This document shows, piece by piece, positions 1-8,403 of a DNA stretch of 64,000 bases (position 1 is its first letter; every line of letters begins with the position of its first letter). A program made the position numbers and the translations under genes. Under the pieces are notes generated by a model. The model made no database searches, was not told the DNA's origin, and saw only the letters and a list, made by a program, of their open reading frames with translations. Source of the stretch: Hymenobacter persicinus (GTDB lineage: Bacteria; Bacteroidota; Bacteroidia; Cytophagales; Hymenobacteraceae); NCBI RefSeq assembly GCF_004167665.1, contig NZ_SEWE01000009.1, forward strand, positions 62,001-126,000, in the 5' to 3' direction.

Positions 1-208
1 CGACGAGCGGGAGCCGCTGTTCAAGGTGCTTTGGCAGGCGTATTTCGACCACGTCAACATCCCGGAGCGCCGCAACATCAAGCTGCACCGCCGCCACATG
101 CCCCTGCGCTACTGGAAATACCTGAGCGAAAAACAACCCCGGGAACAGCGCTTCGAGCCCATTAAGAATAAGCGCCCGATTCAGCCGGGAAATGCGTTGC
201 TGGAATGA
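1..208 (+). CDS. DUF4130 / TIGR03915-like protein, C-terminal end (partial)
   Basis: Only the last 68 or so codons lie in the window; the frame is open from base 2 and stops at 208. The tail has the DUF4130 pattern: a tryptophan-tyrosine-phenylalanine segment (LWQAYFDHV), then IPERRNIKLHRRHMP and LRYWKYLSE. In that family this basic, aromatic block closes the domain. The family (TIGR03915, putative DNA metabolism protein) is often encoded next to a radical SAM protein in bacteria; the upstream neighbour is outside the window, so this cannot be tested here. The substrate and reaction are not established for the family. Confidence 0.75.
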   Translation, partial: DEREPLFKVLWQAYFDHVNIPERRNIKLHRRHMPLRYWKYLSEKQPREQRFEPIKNKRPIQPGNALLE

Positions 209-215
209 AAAGCGC

Positions 216-222
216 TAATTTG
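216..222 (+). promoter_or_regulatory. Possible promoter -7 element of rfbD
   Basis: TAATTTG lies about 99 bp before the rfbD ATG, just after the upstream stop codon. It is one base shorter than the Bacteroidota -7 consensus TAnnTTTG, with TTG about 20 bp upstream (195-199). Weak candidate. Confidence 0.3.
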
Positions 223-320
223 CGGCGCTTTCGCCGGCCAAACTTCCGGCGGTGGCGTATGGCTTCCGGCCAACTACTGCCACCGGAAGCCGGGTCGCAC
301 CTTCTCAACCAGCGTATTTC

Positions 321-1190
321 ATGGGTAACGTACTCGTTTTCGGGGGCTCCGGCCAGTTGGGCCAATGCCTGCAACGCGTTTCGCAGGACCGAAACCTGAC
401 GAACATTATTTTTCTGCCGGAAGAGCAGGCCAACATCCTGGACGTGCAGGTGCTGGAAGCGGCTTTTGCCCAACATCAACCCGCCTACTGCATCAACTGC
501 GCCGCCTACACGGCCGTCGACAAGGCCGAGGACGAGCTGGAGCTGGCCCGCCGCATCAACAAAGAGGGAGTGGAAAACCTGGGCCGGCTGTGCGGCAAGC
601 ATGGCACTACGCTCATTCACATTTCCACCGATTTCGTGTTTGCCGGCACCGGTAACCAGCCCTTGGTGGAAACCGACGAAACGGCGCCCATCAGCGTATA
701 TGGCCTCACCAAGCTCGAAGGAGAGCAGGTGATTCCGGCCCATACCGCCCAGTATTTCATTCTGCGCACCAGCTGGCTGTACTCCGAATACGCCAACAAC
801 TTCGTCAAGACCATGCTGCGCTTTGGCCGGGAGCGGGACGAGATGCGCGTTATCTGGGATCAGCTCGGCACGCCTACCTACGCCATTGACCTGGCCGGCT
901 GCATCCTGACCATCATCGAAAGCGCGAACAAGGCCTACGGCGTCTACCACTACAGCAACGAGGGCGTCACGTCGTGGTACGATTTTGCGGTGGCTATTTT
1001 TGAGCTCGGGGGCCTGCCCACGCGCACGGTGCCCATTCGCACGGCCGAGTACCCGACCAAAGCTACCCGGCCCGCTTACTCCGTGATGGACAAAACCAAA
1101 GCGAAAACTCAGCTGCAGATTGCCATTCCGCACTGGCGCGAAAGTCTGCGCGAGTGCATCAGCCGGTTGGCCCAGCAGCAGCCCGCCTAA
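321..1190 (+). CDS. rfbD: dTDP-4-dehydrorhamnose reductase
   Basis: A 289-aa protein of the RmlD/RfbD branch of the extended short-chain dehydrogenases. It reduces dTDP-4-keto-L-rhamnose to dTDP-L-rhamnose with NAD(P)H in the cytoplasm. The N-terminal Rossmann motif GGSGQLGQ is at residues 8-15, NCAAYTAVDKAE follows, and the catalytic YxxxK is YGLTK at 127-131. The start at 321 is chosen because it places the beta-strand NVLVFGG at the N-terminus as in the family; the frame is open 23 codons further upstream, but that extension is not RfbD-like. The rest of the rhamnose pathway (rfbA, B, C) is not in the window, so the gene is an orphan here. Confidence 0.88.
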   Translation: MGNVLVFGGSGQLGQCLQRVSQDRNLTNIIFLPEEQANILDVQVLEAAFAQHQPAYCINCAAYTAVDKAEDELELARRINKEGVENLGRLCGKHGTTLIHISTDFVFAGTGNQPLVETDETAPISVYGLTKLEGEQVIPAHTAQYFILRTSWLYSEYANNFVKTMLRFGRERDEMRVIWDQLGTPTYAIDLAGCILTIIESANKAYGVYHYSNEGVTSWYDFAVAIFELGGLPTRTVPIRTAEYPTKATRPAYSVMDKTKAKTQLQIAIPHWRESLRECISRLAQQQPA

Positions 1191-1211
1191 GGCAGAGTAA
1201 ACCAATCTGCT

Positions 1212-1256
1212 GCGAAAAAGCCGCCCGAACATAAGGTTTCGGGCGGCTTTTTCGCA
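1212..1256. terminator. Bidirectional terminator
   Basis: An inverted repeat (arms built on AAAGCCGCCCGAA and TTCGGGCGGCTTT) with A- and T-tracts on both sides. It sits between the convergent rfbD and Ala/Pro-rich genes. Confidence 0.85.
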
Positions 1257-1272
1257 TTTTCAGTACCGGCAG

Positions 1273-1902
1273 CTACTGTCCTGGCTCCGCGGCCGGGTCG
1301 GGCGCGGTAGGAGCAGGCGGTGGATTTTGCAGCTCTGCCGCCGTGGCCGCCACTCCCGGATTGGCCGCGTACTGAAAGCCAATGGCGGGCTTGTCGGCGG
1401 CCGGAACCTCGGGAGTAGGTGCGGGCACTGGGGGCGGCATGCTCCCAACGGCCTGAGCGGCCGCAGCAGCTGGTTGGAGCGGCGTGCTGACGGATATTTC
1501 TATCGGAATGGAGAAGGTCAGCTTGGCAGGATTTTCCGGAACGGCGGGTGAGCCAGCATTGCCAAGTATCCCGCCCGCAGGAGCCGCCGCTTCCGCCGCC
1601 GGCGCAACGCTAAGGGCGCCGACGGGAAGGTTCACCACCGTCGCGGCGGGCGCTGGGCTCTGACCTGCCGCCGCTGCCGGGGCTGGAGCCGGGCCGCCTT
1701 GGGGCTGCGCAACAAGGTTTACCTGGGCGGTTGGGGCCGGGGCCGCGGTAGCTGCCGGAGCCGGAGCTAACGCCGAAGGCGGAGTGGGTGCTGCGGCCGC
1801 GGTAGGGGCTGCTGGTGCTTCCGCAACCGGGGCGGGAGTGGGAACCGGGGCCGGCGCGTTGGAAGAGTCGGCCGGCGGGGTGGAATGGTCTTGCGCGTCC
1901 AT
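1273..1902 (-). CDS. Ala/Pro-rich low-complexity protein
   Basis: A 209-aa protein dominated by Ala and Pro, with runs such as APVPTPAPVAEAP. There is no signal peptide: it begins MDAQDHSTPPADSS. A slightly more regular stretch near residues 125-150 (PAKLTFSIPIEISVSTPL) could be a short folded segment, and the C-terminus has FQYAANPGVAATAAEL. No family is recognised. It is convergent with rfbD and shares its terminator. Low-complexity genes in GC-rich DNA are easily overcalled; the start and the intact 630-bp frame support a real gene, but the product is unknown. Confidence 0.55.
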   Translation of the reverse strand: MDAQDHSTPPADSSNAPAPVPTPAPVAEAPAAPTAAAAPTPPSALAPAPAATAAPAPTAQVNLVAQPQGGPAPAPAAAAGQSPAPAATVVNLPVGALSVAPAAEAAAPAGGILGNAGSPAVPENPAKLTFSIPIEISVSTPLQPAAAAAQAVGSMPPPVPAPTPEVPAADKPAIGFQYAANPGVAATAAELQNPPPAPTAPDPAAEPGQ

Positions 1903-2162
1903 TGGAAAGAAGGAAAAGGGTGAAAAACAAACGGGCCAAGCCCGACCTGACTTTCTATTGCGGCCCGCGCAACTCGCAACCTAACCCTGTTTGCCTGCCT
2001 GCGCCCGAACCGTGTTAACCGGCCTCATCACTCCCCCAACAAACTTGCGCCGCTTAGAGCGTACTATCCCGTTAGCGTCTTTCCGGTCGCCGGTCAGGAG
2101 TGAATATTAGAATATGAATATACTAAAAAACGAACGGAAACGCACGGCTTTTTCGCGGTATA
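1903..2162. other. Intergenic region with an AT-rich stretch
   Basis: About 260 bp between two genes on the minus strand. The part near 2098-2130 is AT-rich with three GAATAT words in about 20 bp. It must hold the promoter of the Ala/Pro-rich gene, but no clear TAnnTTTG is seen. No RNA gene or ORF is supported. Confidence 0.5.
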
Positions 2163-3380
2163 TCAGCCGTAAAAGCGGTTGACTAGGTACGCCGTGACGC
2201 CAAACCCGAGGCCCACCGCACACACGCCCGGCCAGTGCAGGTGGGTCCAGGCCAGAGCACCCAGGTAGGAGCCAGCGGAGGCCCCGATAAAGCAGGCCGT
2301 CATATACACCGTGTTGAGCCGGCTGCGGGCCTCGGGCAGCAGCAGGAAGATGCGGGCCTGGTTGGAAATGTGGGTCATCTGCTGGCCCACGTCCAGCAGC
2401 ACGACGCCGAGGATCAACCCAATCAGGTACAACCCGCCACCGGCCAGCAGGGCGTAAGCGCCCAAAAACAGCAGAATCCCCAGGTTCAGCGCGTAGTCGG
2501 CACCTTTGCGGTCAGCGGACTTGCCGGCGAAAGAGGCCGCAAAGGCGCCGCTGGCCCCGATGATGCCGAATAGCCCGGCCACGTCGCTGTGGTAGTGGTA
2601 GGTGCTTTCCAGAAAGAACACCAGCGAGGTCCAGAAGGCGCTGAAGCCGGCAAACATGCAGGCCCCTACCAGCGCCGAGCGGCGCAGCATGGGCAGGTCT
2701 CGAATCAGTGGGCCCAACGACTTAAGCAGGCTGGCGTAGCTGCCGGCAAACACGGGCTGGTTGCGGGGCAGCATCCGGGCCAGAATGCCGCAGAGCGCTA
2801 CCATCAGGCCCGCGCCCAGCCAGAACATAGTGCGCCAGCCAAAATGAGCCCCCACGTAGCCGCTGATGGTGCGCGACACCAGAATGCCAATCAGCAGCCC
2901 GCTCATCACCTTGCCGATAACCCGGCCCCGCTCTTCGTCGCTGGCCAGGGAGGCCGCCATCGGAATCAGCAGCTGGGGCACGGCGCAGAAAATGCCGATG
3001 AGTAGGCTGGCCAGGGCCAGCAGAGCAAATGAAGGAGCCGCTGCTGCACCCGCCAGGCACACGGCCGAGCACAACAGCAAGCCCAGAATCAGGCTTTTCC
3101 GCTCCCGCTTGTCGCCGAGGGGCACCACGAACAAGAGCCCCAGCGTGTAGCCGACCTGGGTGACGGTGGCCACCAAACTCACTCGGCTGTCGGACACGCC
3201 GAAGGTCTTCCCGATTTCGGCCAGCAGGGGTTGGTTGTAGTAAATATTGGCCACGACCAGCCCGCAGGTAATGGCCATCAGCCACACCAGGGCCGGCGCG
3301 AGGGGAGAAGAGGGGGGAGAGAAACTAGGACGCAGGTCCTCTGTCACGGGCTGGGCTTCAGCCGCTACGGCTACTTTCAT
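2163..3380 (-). CDS. MFS transporter (DHA1-type drug/solute exporter)
   Basis: A 405-aa integral membrane protein with about 12 hydrophobic segments. The first membrane helix carries IYYNQPLLAEIG at residues 46-57, typical of the YgaY/NepI-like branch of MFS_1. The loop 2-3 signature is GDKRERK at 89-95, close to motif A (GxLxDRxGRR). The protein is expected to move small solutes or drugs by proton antiport; the substrate cannot be told from sequence. It lies 98 bp downstream of the AraC-type regulator on the same strand, so the two may be co-transcribed and the exporter may be part of the same response. Confidence 0.8.
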   Translation of the reverse strand: MKVAVAAEAQPVTEDLRPSFSPPSSPLAPALVWLMAITCGLVVANIYYNQPLLAEIGKTFGVSDSRVSLVATVTQVGYTLGLLFVVPLGDKRERKSLILGLLLCSAVCLAGAAAAPSFALLALASLLIGIFCAVPQLLIPMAASLASDEERGRVIGKVMSGLLIGILVSRTISGYVGAHFGWRTMFWLGAGLMVALCGILARMLPRNQPVFAGSYASLLKSLGPLIRDLPMLRRSALVGACMFAGFSAFWTSLVFFLESTYHYHSDVAGLFGIIGASGAFAASFAGKSADRKGADYALNLGILLFLGAYALLAGGGLYLIGLILGVVLLDVGQQMTHISNQARIFLLLPEARSRLNTVYMTACFIGASAGSYLGALAWTHLHWPGVCAVGLGFGVTAYLVNRFYG

Positions 3381-3478
3381 AAGGCAAAATACCGCCGCCG
3401 CGGGGTAGCGGCGGCGTGGTTGGCCTTGGTAAACAGCCAGCAGGACGGGAAAGTTGGTGGCCCGGCACTATTTGGGCT

Positions 3479-4408
3479 TTACCCCGCCGCGTATTGCTTC
3501 TTGTACAAGCCCGGCGTCATGCCTTCGTACTGCTTAAACAGCTTCTGAAAATACGCCGTGTTATTGAAGCCGGCCCGGAAGCAAACGTCGGCGACGGTGT
3601 TCAGAGGATGGCGCAGCAGCCGCTTGGCCTCGGCCAGCCGCTCCTGAATGATGTACTCGACCGGAGTGATGCCCAGTTCCCGCTTAAACACCCGGAAGAA
3701 CGTGGCTTTGCTCATGCAGGCCAGGGCCGAGAGCTTATCGACGGTGAGCTGCTCGGTGAGGTGCTGCTTGATGTACTGCACCACGTGGGCGAAGCGGTGG
3801 GTGGTAACGTGCTGCTGGTAGTTGTGGAAAATCAGCTGCCGGGCCTGGGTCTGCATCAGGCGCACCAGCATTTCCTGCACCGTGAAACCGGCCAGCACGT
3901 CCTTGACGCGGCCCGTATCCTGGCTGAGCTGCACGAGGCGCTCCAGGGTGCCGGTCAGTTCGGGCGTGTTCTGAAAGTGGGCGTGCTCGGTGGTGTCGAG
4001 CTGCCAGGGCATGGTGGCCTCGGCCCGGGGATGCTCCTCGTTGAGCAGGTCGATGGTCTGGCGGATGGTATCGGTGGGAATGGCCACGGCCAGGCACTGG
4101 GTGGGCGTGGCTGCGTCGGCCTCGGGGAAGTCGATGACCATGGTCTGGTCTTCGCCCACAATCACCGATTCTCCGGGCAGGTACTCGAAGGCGGCGCGGC
4201 CGGCCAAGTGCATCACTTTCTTGCCCCGCAGCATGGTGGTCAGCACCAGGTTGCCCATGCTCAGCGGCACCTGGTGAGCCTGGCGGTGGGTTTCGAACAC
4301 GTTGAGCTCAATCGCCTCCCGGCTGTAGACCGTGCGGTTTTCGACCAGCGTGGAAAGCTGGGCCGTGGGGTGCAGGGGCAAGGCAGTGGGCAGGTGAGCA
4401 GCGGACAT
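3479..4408 (-). CDS. AraC-family transcriptional regulator with AraC_N domain
   Basis: A 309-aa regulator. Residues about 30-190 match the AraC_N ligand-binding type (PF06719-like: MGNLVLTTMLRGKKVMHLAG, then a YLPGES beta turn). The last 100 residues hold the two helix-turn-helix motifs: LSALACMSKATFFRVFKRE and VADVCFRAGFNNTAYFQKLF, ending in the expected FKQYEGMTPGLYKKQ. The start at 4408 is chosen over an in-frame ATG 13 codons upstream because the family begins near here. The gene is divergent from an aldehyde dehydrogenase gene, a usual place for its target. Inferred role: activates the dehydrogenase operon in response to an aldehyde, alcohol or related compound. Confidence 0.85.
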   Translation of the reverse strand: MSAAHLPTALPLHPTAQLSTLVENRTVYSREAIELNVFETHRQAHQVPLSMGNLVLTTMLRGKKVMHLAGRAAFEYLPGESVIVGEDQTMVIDFPEADAATPTQCLAVAIPTDTIRQTIDLLNEEHPRAEATMPWQLDTTEHAHFQNTPELTGTLERLVQLSQDTGRVKDVLAGFTVQEMLVRLMQTQARQLIFHNYQQHVTTHRFAHVVQYIKQHLTEQLTVDKLSALACMSKATFFRVFKRELGITPVEYIIQERLAEAKRLLRHPLNTVADVCFRAGFNNTAYFQKLFKQYEGMTPGLYKKQYAAG

Positions 4409-4481
4409 GAGCGGCGGGTTAGGCGGGCAGAAAACCGAAAATAGCAAGCTGTTACTTAAGGTAGTAAGTCCTCACCAAAGT

Positions 4482-4512
4482 TGCGACGATACACCGCATT
4501 TGTGCGACGATA
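4482..4512. promoter_or_regulatory. Candidate AraC-type operator: two direct repeats 21 bp apart
   Basis: TGCGACGATA occurs at 4482-4491 and again, identical, at 4503-4512. The 21-bp spacing (two helical turns) and direct orientation are what AraC/XylS activators bind. The pair lies in the 183-bp gap between the regulator and the aldehyde dehydrogenase, about 80 bp before the latter's start. An ACTTA/TAAGT inverted repeat lies nearby (4454-4469). Confidence 0.55.
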
Positions 4513-4591
4513 AGAGACTGATCCGGGCCGCCCAGCAACCTAGCTTGGCCTCGTCAAAAACGCACCGCCTTCCCACTCCAACAGCTACCCC

Positions 4592-6118
4592 ATGGAAACT
4601 CTCGAAAAACCCTCCACCCTCGTGGCCCGCCCCGAGTTCAAAGCCAAGTACGACAACTTCATTGGCGGCCAGTGGGTCGCGCCCGTCAAAGGACAGTACT
4701 TCGACAACAGCTCCCCCGTCGACGGGCAGGTGTTTTGTCAGGTGGCCCGCTCGACCAAGGAAGACATTGAAATGGCCCTGGATGCGGCCCACGCGGCGTT
4801 CAAGACCTGGAAGCACTCCTCGGCTACCACGCGCAGTAACATGATGATGAAGATTGCCGACGTCATCGAGCAAAACCTGGCCCACCTGGCGGCCGTGGAG
4901 TGCATCGAAAACGGCAAGGCCGTGCGCGAGTGCATGGCCGCCGACCTGCCGTTGGTCGTGGACCACTTCCGCTACTTCGCCGGCGTGATTCGGGCCGAGG
5001 AGGGCTCCGCTACCGAACTGAACGAAACGACCCTCTCGCTCAACATTCAGGAGCCGCTGGGTGTGATTGGGCAAATCATTCCCTGGAACTTCCCACTGCT
5101 GATGGCCACCTGGAAGCTGGCCCCGGCCCTGGCCGCCGGCTGCACCGTGGTGATGAAGCCCGCCGAGCAGACGCCAACCAGCATTCTGGTGCTCATGGAG
5201 CTGATTCAGGACTTGGTGCCCGCTGGCGTTATCAACATCGTCAACGGCTTCGGGCTGGAGGCCGGCAAGCCCCTGGCCTCCTCGCCGCGGGTGCAGAAGG
5301 TGAGCTTCACGGGGGAAACCACCACCGGCCGCCTGATTTTGCAGTACGCCGCCGAAAACATCATTCCCGTCACGATGGAGCTGGGTGGCAAGTCGCCGAA
5401 TATCTTCTTCAAGAGCGTACTCGATGCCGACGACGACTTCCTCGACAAGGCCATTGAGGGCGCCGTCATGTTTGCCCTGAACCAGGGGGAAATCTGCACC
5501 TGCCCCTCGCGCATGCTGGTGCAGGAAGACATCTACGACGAGTTCGTGGCCCGCGTCATCGAGCGGGTGAAGGCCATCAAGCTCGGCAACCCCCTCGACC
5601 TCGACACGATGATGGGCGCCCAGGCCAGCCACGACCAGTTTGAGAAAATCCTGAGCTACCTCGAAATCGGTAAGGCCGAGGGTGCCGAGGTGCTCTGCGG
5701 CGGCGACGCCTACCAGCAGCAGGACGGCGCCCTGGCCGAAGGCTACTACATCCAGCCCACCGTGTTTCGGGGCCACAACAAGATGCGCATCTTCCAGGAG
5801 GAAATCTTCGGCCCGGTCTTGTCGGTTACCACGTTCAAAACGGTGGAAGAGGCTATTGACATTGCCAACGACACGCTCTACGGCCTCGGCGCCGGCGTCT
5901 GGACCCGCGACGCCCACGAGCTCTACGAGGTGCCTCGGGCCATTCAGGCCGGCCGGGTTTGGGTCAACTGCTACCACGACTACCCCGCCGGTGCGCCCTT
6001 CGGCGGTTACAAGGCCTCGGGCTTCGGCCGCGAAAACCACAAGATGATGCTCAGCCATTACCGCCAGAACAAAAACATGCTCATCAGCTACAGCCAGAAA
6101 CCGCTGGGGTTCTTTTAG
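4592..6118 (+). CDS. NAD(P)-dependent aldehyde dehydrogenase (AldB/ExaC/AcoD type)
   Basis: A 508-aa ALDH superfamily enzyme that oxidises an aldehyde, probably acetaldehyde or another short aldehyde, to the acid in the cytoplasm. The nucleophile is Cys302 in [11 protein letters not shown], the hallmark of the AldB/ExaC/AcoD group, and the general base Glu263 is in [10 protein letters not shown]. Other ALDH blocks are present: [17 protein letters not shown], and [10 protein letters not shown] near the C-terminus. Length is normal for the group. The gene is divergent from the AraC-type regulator and is followed by a DUF779 gene, a pairing known for this ALDH group. Confidence 0.92.
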   Translation: METLEKPSTLVARPEFKAKYDNFIGGQWVAPVKGQYFDNSSPVDGQVFCQVARSTKEDIEMALDAAHAAFKTWKHSSATTRSNMMMKIADVIEQNLAHLAAVECIENGKAVRECMAADLPLVVDHFRYFAGVIRAEEGSATELNETTLSLNIQEPLGVIGQIIPWNFPLLMATWKLAPALAAGCTVVMKPAEQTPTSILVLMELIQDLVPAGVINIVNGFGLEAGKPLASSPRVQKVSFTGETTTGRLILQYAAENIIPVTMELGGKSPNIFFKSVLDADDDFLDKAIEGAVMFALNQGEICTCPSRMLVQEDIYDEFVARVIERVKAIKLGNPLDLDTMMGAQASHDQFEKILSYLEIGKAEGAEVLCGGDAYQQQDGALAEGYYIQPTVFRGHNKMRIFQEEIFGPVLSVTTFKTVEEAIDIANDTLYGLGAGVWTRDAHELYEVPRAIQAGRVWVNCYHDYPAGAPFGGYKASGFGRENHKMMLSHYRQNKNMLISYSQKPLGFF

Positions 6119-6150
6119 ACCGGCTGCCGCTGCGTAAGTAGCACGTAAAA

Positions 6151-6249
6151 GGACGTCATGCTGAGCGAAGTCAAAGCATCTGGCGTGCCCTGGTTGGAGT
6201 ACCAATCCGAGGCCAGCCCATGAAATGCTTCAGCTCAGCATGGCGTTCT
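6151..6249. repeat. REP-like inverted-repeat element, family A, copy 1
   Basis: Arms at about 6151-6180 (GACGTCATGCTGAGCGAAG and following bases) and 6222-6249 (reverse complement GAACGCCATGCTGAGCTGAAG) form an imperfect hairpin around a 40-bp centre. It fills the gap between the aldehyde dehydrogenase and DUF779 genes. A diverged copy is at 11335-11448. Confidence 0.7.
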
Positions 6250-6274
6250 ATCTTTTCCCTTTGTGCACGCCCCC

Positions 6275-6682
6275 ATGTCCGCTCTCACTCCCCGCGTCCT
6301 GTCTACCCCGGCCGCCGAAGCTACCATTGACCTGCTGCGCGACGAGCACGGCCCGCTGATGTTTCACCAGAGCGGGGGCTGCTGCGACGGGTCCTCGCCG
6401 ATGTGCTTCACCCAAGGCGAGTTCCGCGTGGGCGCCTCCGACGTGTGGCTGGGCCAGATCCACGGCTGCGACTTCTTTATGAGCGCCGCCCAGTTTGCGT
6501 ACTGGCAGCACACCCAGCTCACCGTCGACGTGACCAGGGGCCGGGGTGCGAGCTTCTCCCTGGAAATTCCGCTGGGCGTGCGGTTCCTGATTCGCTCCCG
6601 GCTGTTTACGCAGGAAGAGGCCCGGCACATGGCGCCCATCTACGACGGGGAGCAGTACCTGACCCGGCCTCCCGAGGTCTAA
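6275..6682 (+). CDS. DUF779 domain protein
   Basis: A 135-aa protein. The family signature is at residues about 22-40: HGPLMFHQSGGCCDGSSPMC, followed by FRVGASDVWLGQIHGCDFF. The clustered Cys and His residues suggest metal binding, but the function of DUF779 is not established. It is known to sit next to AcoD/ExaC-type aldehyde dehydrogenases, as here, so a role in the same oxidation is likely. The ATG at 6275 is preferred; a GTG four codons upstream is possible. It is separated from the dehydrogenase by a repeat element of about 100 bp, so co-transcription would pass through that hairpin. Confidence 0.88.
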   Translation: MSALTPRVLSTPAAEATIDLLRDEHGPLMFHQSGGCCDGSSPMCFTQGEFRVGASDVWLGQIHGCDFFMSAAQFAYWQHTQLTVDVTRGRGASFSLEIPLGVRFLIRSRLFTQEEARHMAPIYDGEQYLTRPPEV

Positions 6683-6700
6683 GTGAAATTCTGAGGCCAG

Positions 6701-6734
6701 AAAAAAGGCCCGGCTGCTACCAGCCGGGCCTTTT
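6701..6734 (+). terminator. Intrinsic terminator after DUF779
   Basis: A perfect 14-bp stem (AAAAGGCCCGGCTG) with a 4-nt loop, ending in TTTT. It closes the aldehyde dehydrogenase operon. Confidence 0.9.
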
Positions 6735-6749
6735 GCGCGTAGTACGGGC

Positions 6750-7058
6750 ATGACTTCGGACCTGCTGCTGCAAGTAAAGGACAGTTTTACCCTCACCGGG
6801 CTGGGCGTGCTGCTGCTGCCCGCCGGCTCCGTGCCCGCCCTCACCCAGCTAGACCTGCACACGGTCTGGGCGGTAGAGGTACTGTGGCCCGACGGGCACC
6901 GGGAGGCGGCCGTGGCGAGCGTGGAGGAAATAACCCGGCCTGGCAGCAGCGCGAGCGGTGGGGCAACCCAGGAGCGGGGCCTGCTGCTGACGCACGAAGG
7001 AGCCGCGACCGTGCCCACCGGCACGCGGGTGTTCCTGGCGGAGCCGGCGGCAATGTAA
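6750..7058 (+). CDS. Hypothetical 102-aa protein
   Basis: A small acidic protein without a signal peptide; no family recognised. The middle reads VWAVEVLWPDGHREAAVASVEEI, a regular beta pattern, and the C-terminus VPTGTRVFLAEP looks like a strand followed by a tail. The gene is squeezed between two hairpin terminators: the one closing DUF779 ends 15 bp before its ATG, and its own stop codon is at the base of the next. That leaves little room for a promoter, so expression must rely on read-through or an overlapping promoter. It may be real but is less certain than its neighbours. Confidence 0.5.
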   Translation: MTSDLLLQVKDSFTLTGLGVLLLPAGSVPALTQLDLHTVWAVEVLWPDGHREAAVASVEEITRPGSSASGGATQERGLLLTHEGAATVPTGTRVFLAEPAAM

Positions 7059-7091
7059 AAAGCCCGTCGTGCGGGGCACAACGGGCTTTTC
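7056..7091. terminator. Bidirectional terminator
   Basis: Hairpin with arms AAAAGCCCGT and ACGGGCTTTT plus inner CGTGC/GCAC pairing. It lies between the 102-aa gene and the convergent DUF4440-like gene. Confidence 0.8.
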
Positions 7092-7108
7092 AAAGAGAGG
7101 CTAGCGGA

Positions 7109-7579
7109 CTAGCGCACCCGTACGGGCAAGCCTTCGAGCTGGGCGTAGCTGAGCTTCCAGATGCCCTTGGCGTTCTTTTTCCAGAGCAGGATGAAGTTGC
7201 CTTCGCCCTGACCCATCGGAACGCCGGGCGAGGTTGGGATGACGTCCACGTTATAGGTGCCGCCTTCGTAGGCCGTCTGCGCGTCGGTGCCTGAGCTGGC
7301 TACGTTCAGGCGCAGATTGGAAATAGTGCCCATCGTTTCGCGCACCCAGCGGTTGGAAACTTCGGATCGGCCCTGAAAATGAGTTTCACCCTGCAAAAAG
7401 TGCACATCGTCCGCGAACATCGTATCCAGCTGGATGGCGTTTTTGCTGTTCCAGGCGCTGATAAACTGCTGATCAAGGGTCTGCGCCGTTACTGCCGGGT
7501 TGGCGGCCGTGTCGGCCGTCTTGGTGCAGGAAGTGGCCAGGGCCGCGGAGAGAGGCAACATCCAAAGGAGGGACTTCAT
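7109..7579 (-). CDS. DUF4440 / SnoaL-like (NTF2 fold) lipoprotein
   Basis: A 156-aa exported protein. The N-terminus MKSLLWMLPLSAALATSC is a lipoprotein signal with Cys18 as the likely acylated residue. The rest follows the NTF2-like pattern: a first helix QTLDQQFISAWNSKN, then DTMFADDVHFLQGETHFQGR, a conserved R-x-E-V helix, and a closing beta sheet with NFILLWKKNAKGIWKLSY. Family members include SgcJ/EcaC-type and DUF4440 proteins, many with unknown ligands. The sequence gives no catalytic residue that would fix a reaction. The gene appears to be a single unit between two minus-strand genes. Confidence 0.72.
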   Translation of the reverse strand: MKSLLWMLPLSAALATSCTKTADTAANPAVTAQTLDQQFISAWNSKNAIQLDTMFADDVHFLQGETHFQGRSEVSNRWVRETMGTISNLRLNVASSGTDAQTAYEGGTYNVDVIPTSPGVPMGQGEGNFILLWKKNAKGIWKLSYAQLEGLPVRVR

Positions 7580-7666
7580 AAATCCAGGTTTTGGTGAATG
7601 ATGTAAAAAGAATTTCGCCGACCCCGGCGCAGGGCTGGAGTCGGCGAAATTAGCGGAAATCGGGAC

Positions 7667-8206
7667 TTACCAGCTCTTTCTGCGTACTTCCGAGGTGGAG
7701 TAGGCGCTGTTCCGGTCACCGTACGACTCGTTAGGCAGGTAGCCTGAAGCTACGGGGCCGTTGCTAGCCGTCAGCATCATGGGCGTGGAGGCGGCGAAGC
7801 CACTGGCCATGGCGGGGTACTGCTGTTGTTGCTTGGCCTGAGCCAGCTCGGCCTTACGCTCGGCAGCATCGACGCGGCGGGCCAGGGCCTGGCGCTCGGC
7901 CCGCTCATTAGCGGCGCGGTTAGCGGCAGCCTGACGGGCGGCGGCGGCGGCGGCAGCCTGCTTGCGCTTATTGTCGGTGTGCTTACCGATGGCGTAACCT
8001 ACGCCGGCACCAGCCACGCCACCCACGGCCCCACCCACTACGCGGTTGCGCTTGTTGATGAGGGCACCGGCGGCACCACCACCCAGCGCGCCGATAACGG
8101 CACCTTTAGCCTGGGGGCTCCATTTACCATTTTGAGCCTGGGTCTGATTGCTGAATACAGCCGTAACCATCATTACCAGGGCGAGAATCCAACTGAACTT
8201 TTTCAT
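7667..8206 (-). CDS. Glycine-zipper exported protein
   Basis: A 179-aa protein with a signal peptide (MKKFSWILALVMMVTAVFS). Residues about 34-78 form a glycine zipper: GAVIGALGGGAAGALI, then VVGGAVGGVAGAGVGYAIG, which should insert into or line a membrane, as in YMGG/Gly-zipper family proteins. An Ala/Arg/Lys/Gln-rich stretch (about 80-130) is predicted to be a long helix or coiled coil. The C-terminal 50 residues are low complexity and Ser/Tyr-rich. The role is unknown; related proteins are often linked with envelope stress. Confidence 0.7.
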   Translation of the reverse strand: MKKFSWILALVMMVTAVFSNQTQAQNGKWSPQAKGAVIGALGGGAAGALINKRNRVVGGAVGGVAGAGVGYAIGKHTDNKRKQAAAAAAARQAAANRAANERAERQALARRVDAAERKAELAQAKQQQQYPAMASGFAASTPMMLTASNGPVASGYLPNESYGDRNSAYSTSEVRRKSW

Positions 8207-8403
8207 GGCTAAATCTTTAGGGGTTAAGCAACCTGCTTGGTCAGTTCTACCGGGACTTTTGCAAGCACCGTGCCAAGGCAGGTCGCCACGTTTTAGCGAA
8301 GTGGCTGCATATACGCCATTCGGGGGGTATTTGGTTCCCTTGCCCCCAACGACTGCACTGCGCCGTAGCCTCGTTTTTTGCTGATTCAGGCCTCTGGGCG
8401 CCG

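Noticed and set aside
162..1232. 356-codon open frame antisense to rfbD
   Set aside because: The plus-strand gene has clear RfbD motifs; the antisense frame has none.
4472..6205. 577-codon open frame antisense to the aldehyde dehydrogenase
   Set aside because: Shadow frame in GC-rich DNA; His/Gly/Val-rich composition is that of a reverse reading.
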